DNA of 64,000 bases, taken from contig NC_087063.1 in NCBI RefSeq assembly GCF_963678635.1, positions 26,777,649 to 26,841,648 of the forward strand, in the 5' to 3' direction. The position numbers and the translations under genes are program-made. This document shows, one piece after another, positions 22,906 through 34,690 of this stretch. Under the pieces are notes generated by a model. The model ran no database searches. It saw only the letters and a list, made by a program, of their open reading frames with translations, and had not been told where the DNA came from. Position 1 is the stretch's first letter, and each line of letters starts with the position of its first letter. Source of the stretch: Symsagittifera roscoffensis. Taxonomy: Eukaryota; Xenacoelomorpha; Acoela; Convolutidae.

Positions 22906-25810
22906 CTGGTGCATTGTAGCTATCATCGTGCCATACGTTGTTTTTCGGGGGTTCAGTAGTACCTAATATAGGCAGCAAAACTGAGTTTTTTTGACAATAT
23001 TTAATTAAAATGATGTCTCTTGGAATCAAAGATAGCTCGCAAAATATTGGAGCCATAGCCTGCTCATATAAACACGGAATAAGAGAAAAAAGAAAAGTAG
23101 CCAAAAAAGTCTTCTGTATTTTTTTAAGCAAGGGCACAACAGCATTTCTCTGTAGAAAGCTGAACAGCTAGTATGCTGGTCCTTTCTCTTGTGGATAGAT
23201 TATCCTAGCTTATAAAAGAGAGATGATGCAAATATAAACACCGACTTATTGAAAGGTATGTCCTAGCTAGCTAGTAAATCCTAGTCCTATCTAGCTAGTA
23301 ACTCCTCTAAAAAATGTCCTAGCTAGCTCGCAAAATATCCTATCTTATGAGAGAGACAAGAGACGAAAATCAACACCGACTTGATTAAAAGTAAAATATT
23401 ACTCTAATCAGTGGACGTCCAACAAAGCGAGACCACCATATTAACAAGCCGCCGTAACTTGAAGCCGAAAAAAAATATAAATTTTTTTGTAACAGTTGCA
23501 TTACAAATGTGACAATCCGTTGTTATGTTGCTTAAAAAAAATCCACTTTTGACTTGTTAGAAGGGTATAAAATTATTTTCGGCTGGCTGGCACTTCGCTC
23601 CCTTGCTTCACTACAATTCAGAGCAAACTAAAAATTTCTTTGCTAATTTGGTCGAATTGATTGACATTTACAACACTATTCATTTTGAACCATTTTTGTT
23701 TATTCCTGCCTGTAAAACACTGGTTTTTGAAAAATTCAACTTATAACCTATTAATTATCCTGGGTTTATAGTCGTGCAAAGTCTTGATTCAATTCGCGAC
23801 GATCACGCTAGGTCTGGAAAATCGTAATATTAGACTAACAAGTTGCACGAATCTATCCGGCCGAAAATAAGATAGCGTGACGAGCAGACGGTGTACCTTA
23901 TCTGAAATTATACTCTATGAATAGACCCAAAAGGAATTAACTCACTACTCTCAATGTCAGCTGATCCTAGCAACTTTGAGCTTAAGAAAAAAATTCTCAG
24001 TATCATAGCTCTTTAAAAGATTATGGGGTCATCTTCTGATCTATTAAGGCTCAAATTGACAAGAATAAAATCTTTTAGAACACCAGCTTTCATCACTCAT
24101 CAACGAAATGCAAACAAACATGCAAGATTTTACACATCAGAATTTTTAAACGACCTAACTTGACACAATACTCAATAGAATACCGTTTCAAAATTCGGAA
24201 GAGTTCAGCCTACACGTAAATCTCATCGAGCTGCATCGTGTTCTAAACTCAAACGAGTGCTTTGATATTAGCATTAATCTCTCTAGATCCCTCATTAATC
24301 TCAAAAATTGATCCGAGTACTGTGATCTCCAGAGCAGACAATCCAACGAAGGATTCAATCAGGTACCACGATGAAAATGAAAAAAAGGTAGCGAAAATTT
24401 CAAAGAAATTGAGGATGGCTTAGAAACTCATTTTAAGGAGACTACTACCGGTTGCGAGGATTACGGAAAAGAAGCCTTACATGAGGACAGCGTTTGTTTG
24501 ATACTGAAACAGATCAAAGCCGTGAGACTAATAACGATCAATAATGTTTTATTTTGATTGCTGAAACACTCTACGACAAGGAAACTATTTAGAAAGGCTA
24601 TGTTTGAATTGAAAATTTTTGTCACGCGTTTTTTAGTGGTAAAACTCGATCATGGAAAATCGAACGTTTCATTAACCTTTTCAGCGATGAACAGCGAATA
24701 CAGCTATGTACAGCGAGCAACAATTCATTCAAAAAACTGTGTTGATGGGCAACAAAGTCATAGCAATGAAAATTTGAAATAAACCTTTTTTTGGTTATTA
24801 TTTTTTCATTCCACTAATCAAGTTTTCAAAAATTGTCAATAATGAAGAGGTAAAGAAGTTTTTTTTCCGCATTTATCAATTTGCCGTTCCATTCTAAATC
24901 AGATTCACAAAATTGTTTCTTGAGTCTTATGATTATGTCCTACCTTCAGCTCACTCGGATGACTCGCTTTATTTTCGGGTTAATGATGTTCATGCTAATG
25001 ATGATAAAAATTTTGCAATACGCGATGCGGAGTTTTCTTCTGTATGACTTTTTGGTTTAGCAAATTTGCACAACAAACAAGAAGTTTCTGACTATTGTAG
25101 ATATGAGCATGCCGCTAAAAGCTTTTGCGTATAATTGAAAACCGTATGCCAAATCTCTTGAAGAAGGCTGTTTCGGCAGTTTTGCTAACGCGTTGTTCAA
25201 GCTCGTCGTTGACCAGTTGTCATAAAGGAAACCGAGTTGCTCAAACGTGTCGACTAAAGTGAGAGGAATGACAGAAAACTGTGCTTTTGACTCTGGGGGA
25301 GCCAGAGTAGGAGGTCTGAAACTTGAAATTTATTGCGAAAACGACTTTAAGATTCAATCATTGAGACGCAAGTTCATATGTATCTTCATTTACGCCATAA
25401 TCAGCTATCACTAGTTTCGCATCGCCAGCTATCAGTGACTGAAGGTCAATCTTTTTTTTCGATATGTTTTTGCGATATGTTTGATTTATGAATTGTTGAT
25501 TAAAAAACACCATTTTAGTGCAGGCAGTCTGTTGGATGTCCGTTGAATGATGTAATTCTCAGATTGGGAACTGATTGTTTGAATAAAGAGGCATTATTGG
25601 AGTTTTTAGCTTGTAAACTGTGACTTTGACTGTAGTGAGATTTTTTGTAGGAGAAAAACGTTGAGGGTTTGAGAAAACAGTTGAAGTTGCGTTTTGAAAC
25701 AGATGATTGACTTACTGAAGCGGCGTGAGGTAACTGTAAGCGGGAGATGACGTTTGTCAATTGAGTTGAATGTTTTATTAGTCAATAAAACAATGTCCTT
25801 GTGTAGAAGA
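22906..25810. other. No recognised gene; coding-like remnants
   Basis: Several stretches read as short protein-like segments broken by stops and frame changes. Examples on the plus strand are about 24250-24420, 24405-24780 and 25150-25380. None matches a family I recognise. They may be exons or eroded mobile-element coding sequence. Short CTAGCTAG-type repeats lie at about 23264-23330. Confidence 0.3.
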
Positions 25811-28800
25811 CTGTTCGTTGCTGATGCAGTATTTGAGATGTCCTTAAATGCAGCATGTGGGTTTGAAGTTGAAACTTGAGGAGCTATATTTGTATTTCCA
25901 AGTTGCTAAAAGTTGCTATTGTAGCTTTTTTCAACAACTTTTCGGATTTCTTGTTTCAGTTTCACGGTCCAAGAAGATTGATTTTCGTTTTCTCATTCCG
26001 GGCCAAACTGAACCATTTTTTTCTTTGTCAAGTTGCTTTTGAAACTGCAGCATTTCACTAAAATTTTCTTTATTAAGGTTTGAGTCATCTTCATTGTCCT
26101 CAAGACTAACTCCAAGCATTTTTATTAAACTAATGACCACTAATTTTTCAAATTACGGCACATTAAAAACGTTTTCGGTTCTCATTGGTAGAACGTTTTG
26201 ATTCAAATCATCATCTTGCGAAGTAGTTTTGTTCGATTATTTGGAGGAAGCAGTTTATTGACGAGTTTTTCCTGAACGTATTTCGAATCAAATTGAATTG
26301 ATCAACACCAACCAAGTTAAACTTAACAAAATTGCGAGTGACAGGGAAACAATTGAAGTTCACCTGTACCAACCATCCCACCGAACTTGTATTTAAGCTC
26401 GTTAAAGGGAGCAGGAAATTTTTTACCGAAGAAGATCAAAGTGTAACCGTACCCTTCCACTTATACAAGTTCTCCAAAAATTTTGTTTCATTGAGATAAA
26501 CAACGGTTGTAGAGGTTGTCTTAATGTTCTCGGTAATTTTGAATCTACCAGTTTTTACCAACCTACCTGTATACCAACCTCCCTCCTGCGTCTGAGCAGC
26601 GAAGAGCTAAGGTTAATGTTAGTTGCATTGATATTAGTTGAACTCCGAGAGTACAACTTATCGTGGTCTTTTCGGCAGCGGCGCGCCAGTTGATGTTTGA
26701 CAATGTTTGGACTCCACTGATGAGCTTGATGAAGCTGGGGAGAAAGCTATGCAGAGAGGCTCGAAGCAATTAATATGCAAGCTAAGTCTCAAACTAAACG
26801 AAAAGACAGAGAAGGTTAAGCAAGCGAGGTGCTAAATGAAGCTCAGCAACGAAACACGAACCAAGAATAGCTCTAATTAAGCGATGAGATATGATAAAAT
26901 TCGGCAAAATCCAAAAACTCAGTGAGGCTCGAAGCAAGCAGTGAGCTCGGTTAAGCTCGAAAAAGTCATAAATTCCAGTGAGGCTCGATGTATGCGATGA
27001 TCTCGGTAAAAATAAGGAAGCAACGAGAATCCACAGAGGCTCGAAGCAAAGCATTCAGATTTGGTGAAGAGTCACCTCAGACTCGAACGAATTGAAGCAA
27101 AAAGACAAGTGTGACTTGAAGAAAAAGAAAAAAAAATTTAAAAAATGGTCTAAGGAAAAGCAAAGAGTCAAGAAAGACTCGAGGGAAAGAATCAAAAATT
27201 TAAGAATGGTTCGAGGAAAGGAATCAAACTTTCAAGCAAAACTCAAAAGAAGGGATAAAAGAACCAAAAACGACTCGGTGGAAGGAAACAAAGAGTCAAG
27301 GTAGACTCGAGCAAACTGTTCCTTGCTGATGCAGTATTTGAGATGTCCTTAAATGCAGCATGTGGGTTTGAAGTTGAAACTTGAGGAGCTATATTTGTAT
27401 TTCCAAGTTGCTAAAAGTTGCTATTGTAGCTTTTTTCAACAACTTTTCGGATTTCTTGTTTCAGTTTCACGGTCCAAGAAGATTGATTTTCGTTTTCTCA
27501 TTCCGGGCCAAACTGAACCATTTTTTTCTTTGTCAAGTTGCTTTTGAAACTGCAGCAATTCACTAAAATTTTCTTTATTAAGGTTTGAGTCATCTTCATT
27601 GTCCTCAAGACTAACTCCAAGCATTTTTATTAAACTAATGACCACTAATTTTTCAAATTACGGCACATTAAAAACGTTTTCGGTTCTCATTGGTAGAACG
27701 TTTTGATTCAAATCATCATCTTGCGAAGTAGTTTTGTTCGATTATTTGGAGGAAGCAGTTTAATGACGAGTTTTTCCTGAACGTATTTCGAATCAAATTG
27801 AATTGATCAACACCAACCAAGTTAAACTTAACAAAATTGCGAGTGACAGGGAAACAATTGAAGTTCACCTGTACCAACCATCCCACCGAACTTGTATTTA
27901 AGCTCGTTAAAGGGAGCAGGAAATTTTTTACCGAAGAAGATCAAAGTGTAACCGTACCCTTCCACTTATACAAGTTCTCCAAAAATTTTGTTTAATTGAG
28001 ATAAACAACGGTTGTAGAGGTTGTCTTAATGTTCTCGGTAATTTTGAATCTACCAGTTTTTACCAACCTACCTGTATACCAACCTCCCTCCTGCGTCTGA
28101 GCAGCGAAGAGCTAAGGTTAATGTTAGTTGCATTGATATTAGTTGAACTCCGAGAGTACAACTTATCGTGGTCTTTTCGGCAGCGGCGCGCCAGTTGATG
28201 TTTGACAATGTTTGGACTCCACTGATGAGCTTGATGAAGCTGGGGAGAAAGCTATGCAGAGAGGCTCGAAGCAATTAATATGCAAGCTAAGTCTCAAACT
28301 AAACGAAAAGACAGAGAAGGTTAAGCAAGCGAGGTGCTAAATGAAGCTCAGCAACGAAACACGAACCAAGAATAGCTCTAATTAAGCGATGAGATATGAT
28401 AAAATTCGGCAAAATCCAAAAACTCAGTGAGGCTCGAAGCAAGCAGTGAGCTCGGTTAAGCTCGAAAAAGTCATAAATTCCAGTGAGGCTCGATGTATGC
28501 GATGATCTCGGTAAAAATAAGGAAGCAACGAGAATCCACAGAGGCTCGAAGCAAAGCATTCAGATTTGGTGAAGAGTCACCTCAGACTCGAACGAATTGA
28601 AGCAAAAAGACAAGTGTGACTTGAAGAAAAAGAAAAAAAAATTTAAAAAATGGTCTAAGGAAAAGCAAAGAGTCAAGAAAGACTCGAGGGAAAGAATCAA
28701 AAATTTAAGAATGGTTCGAGGAAAGGAATCAAACTTTCAAGCAAAACTCAAAAGAAGGGATAAAAGAACCAAAAACGACTCGGTGGAAGGAAACAAAGAG

Positions 28801-30325
28801 TCAAGGTAGACTCGAGCAAACTGTTCGTTGCTGATGCAGTATTTGAGATGTCCTTAAATGCAGCATGTGGGTTTGAAGTTGAAACTTGAGGAGCTATATT
28901 TGTATTTCCAAGTTGCTAAAAGTTGCTATTGTAGCTTTTTTCAACAACTTTTCGGATTTCTTGTTTCAGTTTCACGGTCCAAGAAGATTGATTTTCGTTT
29001 TCTCATTCCGGGCCAAACTGAACCATTTTTTTCTTTGTCAAGTTGCTTTTGAAACTGCAGCAATTCACTAAAATTTTCTTTATTAAGGTTTGAGTCATCT
29101 TCATTGTCCTCAAGACTAACTCCAAGCATTTTTATTAAACTAATGACCACTAATTTTTCAAATTACGGCACATTAAAAACGTTTTCGGTTCTCATTGGTA
29201 GAACGTTTTGATTCAAATCATCATCTTGCGAAGTAGTTTTGTTCGATTATTTGGAGGAAGCAGTTTAATGACGAGTTTTTCCTGAACGTATTTCGAATCA
29301 AATTGAATTGATCAACACCAACCAAGTTAAACTTAACAAAATTGCGAGTGACAGGGAAACAATTGAAGTTCACCTGTACCAACCATCCCACCGAACTTGT
29401 ATTTAAGCTCGTTAAAGGGAGCAGGAAATTTTTTACCGAAGAAGATCAAAGTGTAACCGTACCCTTCCACTTATACAAGTTCTCCAAAAATTTTGTTTAA
29501 TTGAGATAAACAACGGTTGTAGAGGTTGTCTAAATGTTCTCGGTAAATTTGAATCTACCAGTTTTTACCAACCTACCTGTATACCAACCTCCCTCCTGCG
29601 TCTGAGCAGCGAAGAGCTAAGGTTAATGTTAGTTGCATTGATATTAGTTGAACTCCGAGAGTACAACTTATCGTGGCCTTTTCGGCAGCGGCGCGCCAGT
29701 TGATGTTTGACAATGTTTGGACTCCACTGATGAGCTTGATGAAGCTGGGGAGAAAGCTATGCAGAGAGGCTCGAAGCAATTAATATGCAAGCTAAGTCTC
29801 AAACTAAACGAAAAGACAGAGAAGGTTAAGCAAGCGAGGTGCTAAATGAAGCTCAGCAACGAAACACGAACCAAGAATAGCTCTAATTAAGCGATGAGAT
29901 ATGATAAAATTCGGCAAAATCCAAAAACTCAGTGAGGCTCGAAGCAAGCAGTGAGCTCGGTTAAGCTCGAAAAAGTCATAAATTCCAGTGAGGCTCGATG
30001 TATGCGATGATCTCGGTAAAAATAAGGAAGCAACGAGAATCCACAGAGGCTCGAAGCAAAGCATTCAGATTTGGTGAAGAGTCACCTCAGACTCGAACGA
30101 ATTGAAGCAAAAAGACAAGTGTGACTTGAAGCAATAGAAAAAAAAATTTAAAAAAGGGTCTAAGGAAAAGCAAAGAGTCAAGAAAGACTCGAAGGAAAGA
30201 ATCAAAAAGTTAAGAATGGTTCGAGGAAAGGAATCAAATTTTCAAGCAAAACTCAAAAGAAAGGATAAAAGAACCAAAAACGACTCGGTGGAAGGAAACA
30301 AAGAGTCAAGGTAGAGTCGAGCAAT
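25811..30325. repeat. Three head-to-tail 1505 bp repeat units
   Basis: Units start CTGTTC(G/C)TTGCTGATGCAG at 25811, 27316 and 28821, exactly 1505 bp apart, and differ at only a few positions. Each unit contains a block of AGGCTCGAAGCAA-type short repeats. It ends in a strongly purine-biased tract of about 220 bp (for example 27092-27310) whose Lys/Arg-rich open frame is low complexity. A 69-residue minus-strand frame (26140-25931 and equivalents) is conserved but not recognised. The copies look recently made. Confidence 0.97.
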
Positions 30326-30329
30326 TGCA

Positions 30330-30720
30330 AAACAGAGAAGTGAACGACATATCCAAGGGGTGTAGCAGACAAACACCAAAGACGAAAAATAATTTTTTTT
30401 TTCGAAATCGCATTTTTTGTAACGAATTGTGTGTGTAGGTTCGCCCACTTTGACTTGCTTTTGTTTTAAAAAAACGAAGTAAAACACATTTGTGAGTTTT
30501 AAGCAATTCCCTGTTTAAACTTTGTATTCAAACCAGCGAGGGAGGTACAAAAAATGCACAATTCAGCGTTTTAATTCTAATTAGTAAAACGGCGTGTCTC
30601 CGGGAAACACTTTGTATAGCATGGTTTGAGAAACAGCTATTAACCGAACGTATTTTTAGAGTGCCAGTACCAACGATTAACTTTCTTTAAATAATGGTAG
30701 AAGAGATGTGTCGAATTAGA
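30330..30720. other. No recognised gene between 1505 bp array and copia LTR
   Basis: No repeat or coding signal was recognised. Confidence 0.4.
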
Positions 30721-30724
30721 AATC

Positions 30725-30970
30725 CGTTAAAACACTCTGTGTCATGGGTCACTTCCTATACATGTTTGTCTAGAACCAAAAGACTAAGTAGATTTATAAA
30801 GCGTGTTATCGAGAAGAGATTGAAACAGCTCTGACTTCTGACTTTGAATTTTAAAAGGAAATCAAAACAACGCGCTCAAACGCATATCTTTGAATTTGAA
30901 TTTACCCACCTGTATAAGAAGAACGATAATTTTTTTTTATAAGTTAAGACATCGAGGCCTACTTTTATAG
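30725..30970 (+). repeat. 5' LTR of the copia element (right border approximate)
   Basis: GTTAAAACACTC at 30726 and CTTCTGACTTTGAATTTTA at about 30835 align in order with GTTAAAATACTC and CTTGTGACTTTTAATTTTA of the 3' LTR. Divergence is substantial, so the insertion is old. Confidence 0.55.
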
Positions 30971-31011
30971 TATGTTATAGGCGATTGAAGCTTCCGAGCA
31001 ACAACATCTTA

Positions 31012-32041
31012 ATGGATTCCGAACAAAAGAAACCGCTCCTTTTTAACGGAACGCCTGAAAAATTTTCTGAATCGTGTGAACTCTTTTTAGCCTATATTGC
31101 AGACAAAAGCCCTACAGAGAACGTGGAAAAAAGGTTATTTCAAAAATGATTTCAAGATACCAAAAAAGATAAATGCTCAGAAAAACAGGAAAATTTTGAA
31201 AATTGAATATACCTACAGAAAAACTTTTTGATCAGATTCGAACAATCACAAACATTGTGCTTCCGCAAAAGTTTCTAGAACTCAAAAAAAATGAATTAAT
31301 GAAAAAAATCTAATTAAAGAAAACTTAATTAAAGATTTAAAAAAAGCGACAACCTGAAAAAAAAAGCTTTTTGTATAAGATTGCCATAAGCAACTGCCCA
31401 TTAATAGCTGCAATATATTCAGCAGATATTTTATCTACAACTGAACGCGTCGCTTATCAAAAGATCACTTGGAGGGAGCTGAAACCAACACGATACGAAT
31501 TCCACGTCGGTTCCGGCTCCCGCGATTCACAGACCTGGCCGAGCACGATACAATTGGCGGTACTGAACAGTGAAAGAAGACTATTTTGTACTGTACGAAG
31601 TGTGGGTGTAACAGTCACACTATGGACAAAAACTATGCAAATCAATTTTTGAACCCGCAAAATACAAGGAGAAATAAGGGCGGTTTCTCCGGATTGGCAC
31701 TAACTGCAACTTTAAATGGGTCGATAGATATTGCGATAGATTGTAGATGCATGGACTTTATCATTCCTGACAAATCGAAGTTTGAGCCGCTTTAAATGCT
31801 GAAAGGGGACAAAAATGCGATGGATGATGAAGATAAGACTATTGAGGATGGGACGCAACACCGAGTATATGGTGTTGCAGAAGTTTATCTACTTTTCTAC
31901 GGTCTTAAAGCTAAGGGCACGACCTTTAACCGTCAATTGATGTATGTTTCACCGTTATCACTTGTGGGACTTAAGCCAGGCAAAAGACTGATTTTTAACA
32001 AAAATCTGCATATACGTGTGGGGCAACAGAAAGCTTTTTAA
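31012..32041 (+). pseudogene. copia gag and protease remnants
   Basis: Gag starts at ATG 31012 (LLFNGTPEKFSESCELF) and is broken after about 45 codons. A CCHC-like knuckle at about 31592 reads CTKCGCNSHTMDKN, with the last Cys replaced by Asn. The protease active site (normally DSG) reads IDCRCMDFIIPDKSKF near 31735. The downstream LMYVSPLSLVGLKPG matches the usual VxYVPxLxxNLLS block. Confidence 0.7.
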
Positions 32042-32042
32042 T

Positions 32043-32820
32043 CAAAAAGGATCGTCTTTTGCGGCCTAAGCAAAAAGCTGAAGAGCAGAATATGTCAGCA
32101 TAGTCTACTTCAAGGTAAATGGAATGCAAAATTTTTGCATGTAAACTGTGAAACTTCGAATAAATTGCAAAAAATGCAGTAAAAACACAACAGCGCAACT
32201 TTTTACTTAAAAGAATTTTTTTAGTGATGACAATCCAAGTCTTGCATACTTTTCTTAAGATATTCGGAAAAAGAAATTTTAATGCCTGTAAGGTGACATT
32301 TTATGAAGAAAAACTCCCAGGTCTCGATAACGGATGAAGGCCTGCTCTATTGTTTCGCCTTATCCGGTCAAAGACACAGGGCGGCTAACAATGACCCAGT
32401 GTATGCTAAAACGGACTTAGTGGGGGTTAACAATGACAAGGTGGCGCAAATTATGCAAGAGAAGCTTCACTCGCTCTTGAAGTGCCATTCTCGCCAATAG
32501 GGGAACTACTTCTACAACCACTTTTTTTCCAATCTACTTATTTAAACATGAAAAATACAAAACTTACGATGGAGTCGATAGTTTTGATGCCCTTGAATCT
32601 GCTGTTTACACTTCAACTGAATAAAAATAGCAAAAAACATCTTTCTCTGCTCCCGATAGTTCAATAAAATTTCAACACATCATCTTTATCAAACCATGAG
32701 TCTAGAAGTGTCGGGTAAAATTAAAATACTTTAGATCTGGGCATTTTAACGACCAAGAAGAGGGTTGGGTTATCCGAAGACTAGCATGGCACTAAATTTA
32801 CGCTTGTTTTACTGACAAAA
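32043..32820 (+). pseudogene. copia integrase region, eroded
   Basis: This lies where integrase belongs, but no HHCC or DDE signature is visible. It is either deleted and replaced or too eroded to read. Confidence 0.3.
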
Positions 32821-32849
32821 ATTTTAACTTTGCTAGGGCTACAGGTGTC

Positions 32850-33620
32850 AATGGAAATGAACTTGTCAAAAATGAGGAAGCAATTTTGTCAGCTGGTGTT
32901 AAGAAGGCTTCTTGCTATGCAATATAAAATCAGTAGTCTTGTCGAATTTAAAACATGGGATCTTGTGCCTTTATCTCTTGGAAGCCATTATCAAGAGGTA
33001 AATGGGTTTCTGATATGAAACGCAAAAAGAATGGTTCAATTGATTGCTAAGTTTAAGATAGAAGACTGAAATATTTCACCTATAGTTCGTATCAAATTTG
33101 CTCAAAGTTTGCAATTGCGGCTCAACATGGTCGTAAAATAGGACAAATCGATATCAAGACAGATTTTGATATTTTTCACCTAAAATTAGTATATTCTTCA
33201 ATTAGTCAAAAACTGCAGTTGCAGCACAGCATGGTCTCAAAGTGAGGCAAACTGATATCAAAACATCTTTTTGAGTTCTTTCGTAGATGAAGATGTTTTC
33301 CTTAAGCAACCTCTTGCTTTTGTGATTGGTGAAAAGTTTGTATGCAACATCAATAAATGTATTTACGTTTAAACCAAACGAGTCAATCTTAGAATCAGTT
33401 TTCAACAAAAGTTTTGTTGGAACTTGGATCCCTAAGAAGTTTTGTAGATACCTGTTGGTCTCACCAACTTAAAAGCATGAGTTCCATTGCTGTGTATGTT
33501 GAACACATGAATATTTTTGCTGTTGCCCAAAAGTCAGCGAAACAATTGCTTGCGATTCTTGGTCAACGGATTTGCATGGAAGATAAGGGCGTTCCCGAAA
33601 GGGGTCGATGGAAATAACAA
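32850..33620 (+). pseudogene. copia reverse transcriptase remnant
   Basis: Segments in changing frames read FKTWDLVPLSLG, GKWVSDMKRKKNGSID, IAAQHGRKIGQIDIKT and IAVYVEHMNIFAV. These align with the copia RT blocks for the tryptophan-LVP, KWVFK, QMDVKTAFL and YVDD motifs. The catalytic YVDD is changed to YVEH. Confidence 0.8.
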
Positions 33621-33974
33621 TTCACTTTGGGACAAACGTGAAATATTTTCTCAAGTAAGATATGTTAAAAATTCAATCGAAAATGAAATATGCATAATTT
33701 CAAAAAGGTTCAAGAACCTGTGGTTACATCTGAAAATGCAACTGATGATTACATTCTAACTGATTGTTCCCTTTTTCAGCAGTTAGTGGGGACGTTACTG
33801 ATTTTAGCTGTAACAACGAGGCTGCATATTGATTTGCAGTAAATTTACTTTCTCAGGAATGCAAAAAGTCCAACAGTGGGAGATTTTTTGGCATCTAAAC
33901 AGGTCTACACTATTTAAAGGGCACGAAAATTTCCCTTTCTTGTTCAAGACATTAGAGTGGTCTAGTTTTTTTTT

Positions 33975-34330
33975 TGGGGTCAGTGATGGCGACTGGCAGG
34001 TGGCGTAATGACCAGAAAGTCTGTATCTGGTATCTTATCAAAAAAACGAGTCCGACTCACTTGTGTTTTGGCGAACTGCTGAACAATTTTTGGTATCATT
34101 ATCTACATGCGAACCACAGTTTGCGGCTCTATGAGCCTTGGCCAAGAAAGTTTGGTTCCTGAAACAACTATTTGATATCATTAGCTGCAAATTACTAGCT
34201 CCATCTTGTTAAGTGACAGCCAGGAAGCAATCTGTGCGACTCATGAAACAGCTTCGAGATGGAGAGCCAAACATATCGACAAAAGAAAACATTTTGTTCT
34301 AAAACAAGTTTGCTTTAGTATGATGATTTG
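33975..34330 (+). pseudogene. copia RNase H remnant
   Basis: SDGDWQVA aligns with the SDADWAGD block, LSTCEPQFAALCALAKKVW with the STxEAEYxAL block, and LSDSQEAICATHE plus RAKHIDKRKHF with the following DNxxAI and KHIDIxxHF blocks. One early stop pair is visible near 34006. Confidence 0.8.
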
Positions 34331-34444
34331 AAAAGATCATCCTTCTACAGTTATGTTTGCGGATACGTTGATAAAAGGACTCCCAAATGTTTTTTTGGGC
34401 GCGGTTATGCAAACTTCTCTTTGGAAATACTTTTTGATTGGGAG

Positions 34445-34690
34445 TGTTAAAATACTCGTGTGTGATTGGTCTGGACATGATTATTTAAATAGAAATTACC
34501 CTAATTGAAAGTTAAATCGTAAATTTGAGAAAAAAACATTTCATCTTGTGACTTTTAATTTTAGAGTTAAATCTAAATAACGCAGTTAAACAAAGATTAT
34601 GGACTTTGACCTTACCCTCTTACATCCAAAAAAATTATAAGATGATAAATTGTTTTAGAGAAACAGAAGGGAGAGGTGGGTTGAAAAGTT
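34445..34690 (+). repeat. 3' LTR of the copia element (right border approximate)
   Basis: It starts TGTTAAAATACTC right after a short purine tract (TTGGGAG), as usual for a copia 3' LTR, and aligns with 30725-30970. Confidence 0.5.

Larger units (their letters stand above)
30725..34690 (+). mobile_element. Ty1/copia LTR retrotransposon, decayed
   Basis: The order is LTR, gag, protease, (integrase mostly missing), reverse transcriptase, RNase H, LTR, which is the copia order. The element is about 4 kb. Many stops and frame changes show it is dead. Domain evidence is given in the sub-entries. Confidence 0.85.

Noticed and set aside
22880-23137. Minus-strand 85-residue frame as a secreted growth-factor-like peptide
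   Set aside because: Cysteine spacing fits no family I know, and the frame ends inside a palindromic element.
27092-27304. Lys/Arg-rich 70-residue protein in the 1505 bp units
   Set aside because: It is a reading of a purine-only tract, low complexity, with no independent coding evidence.
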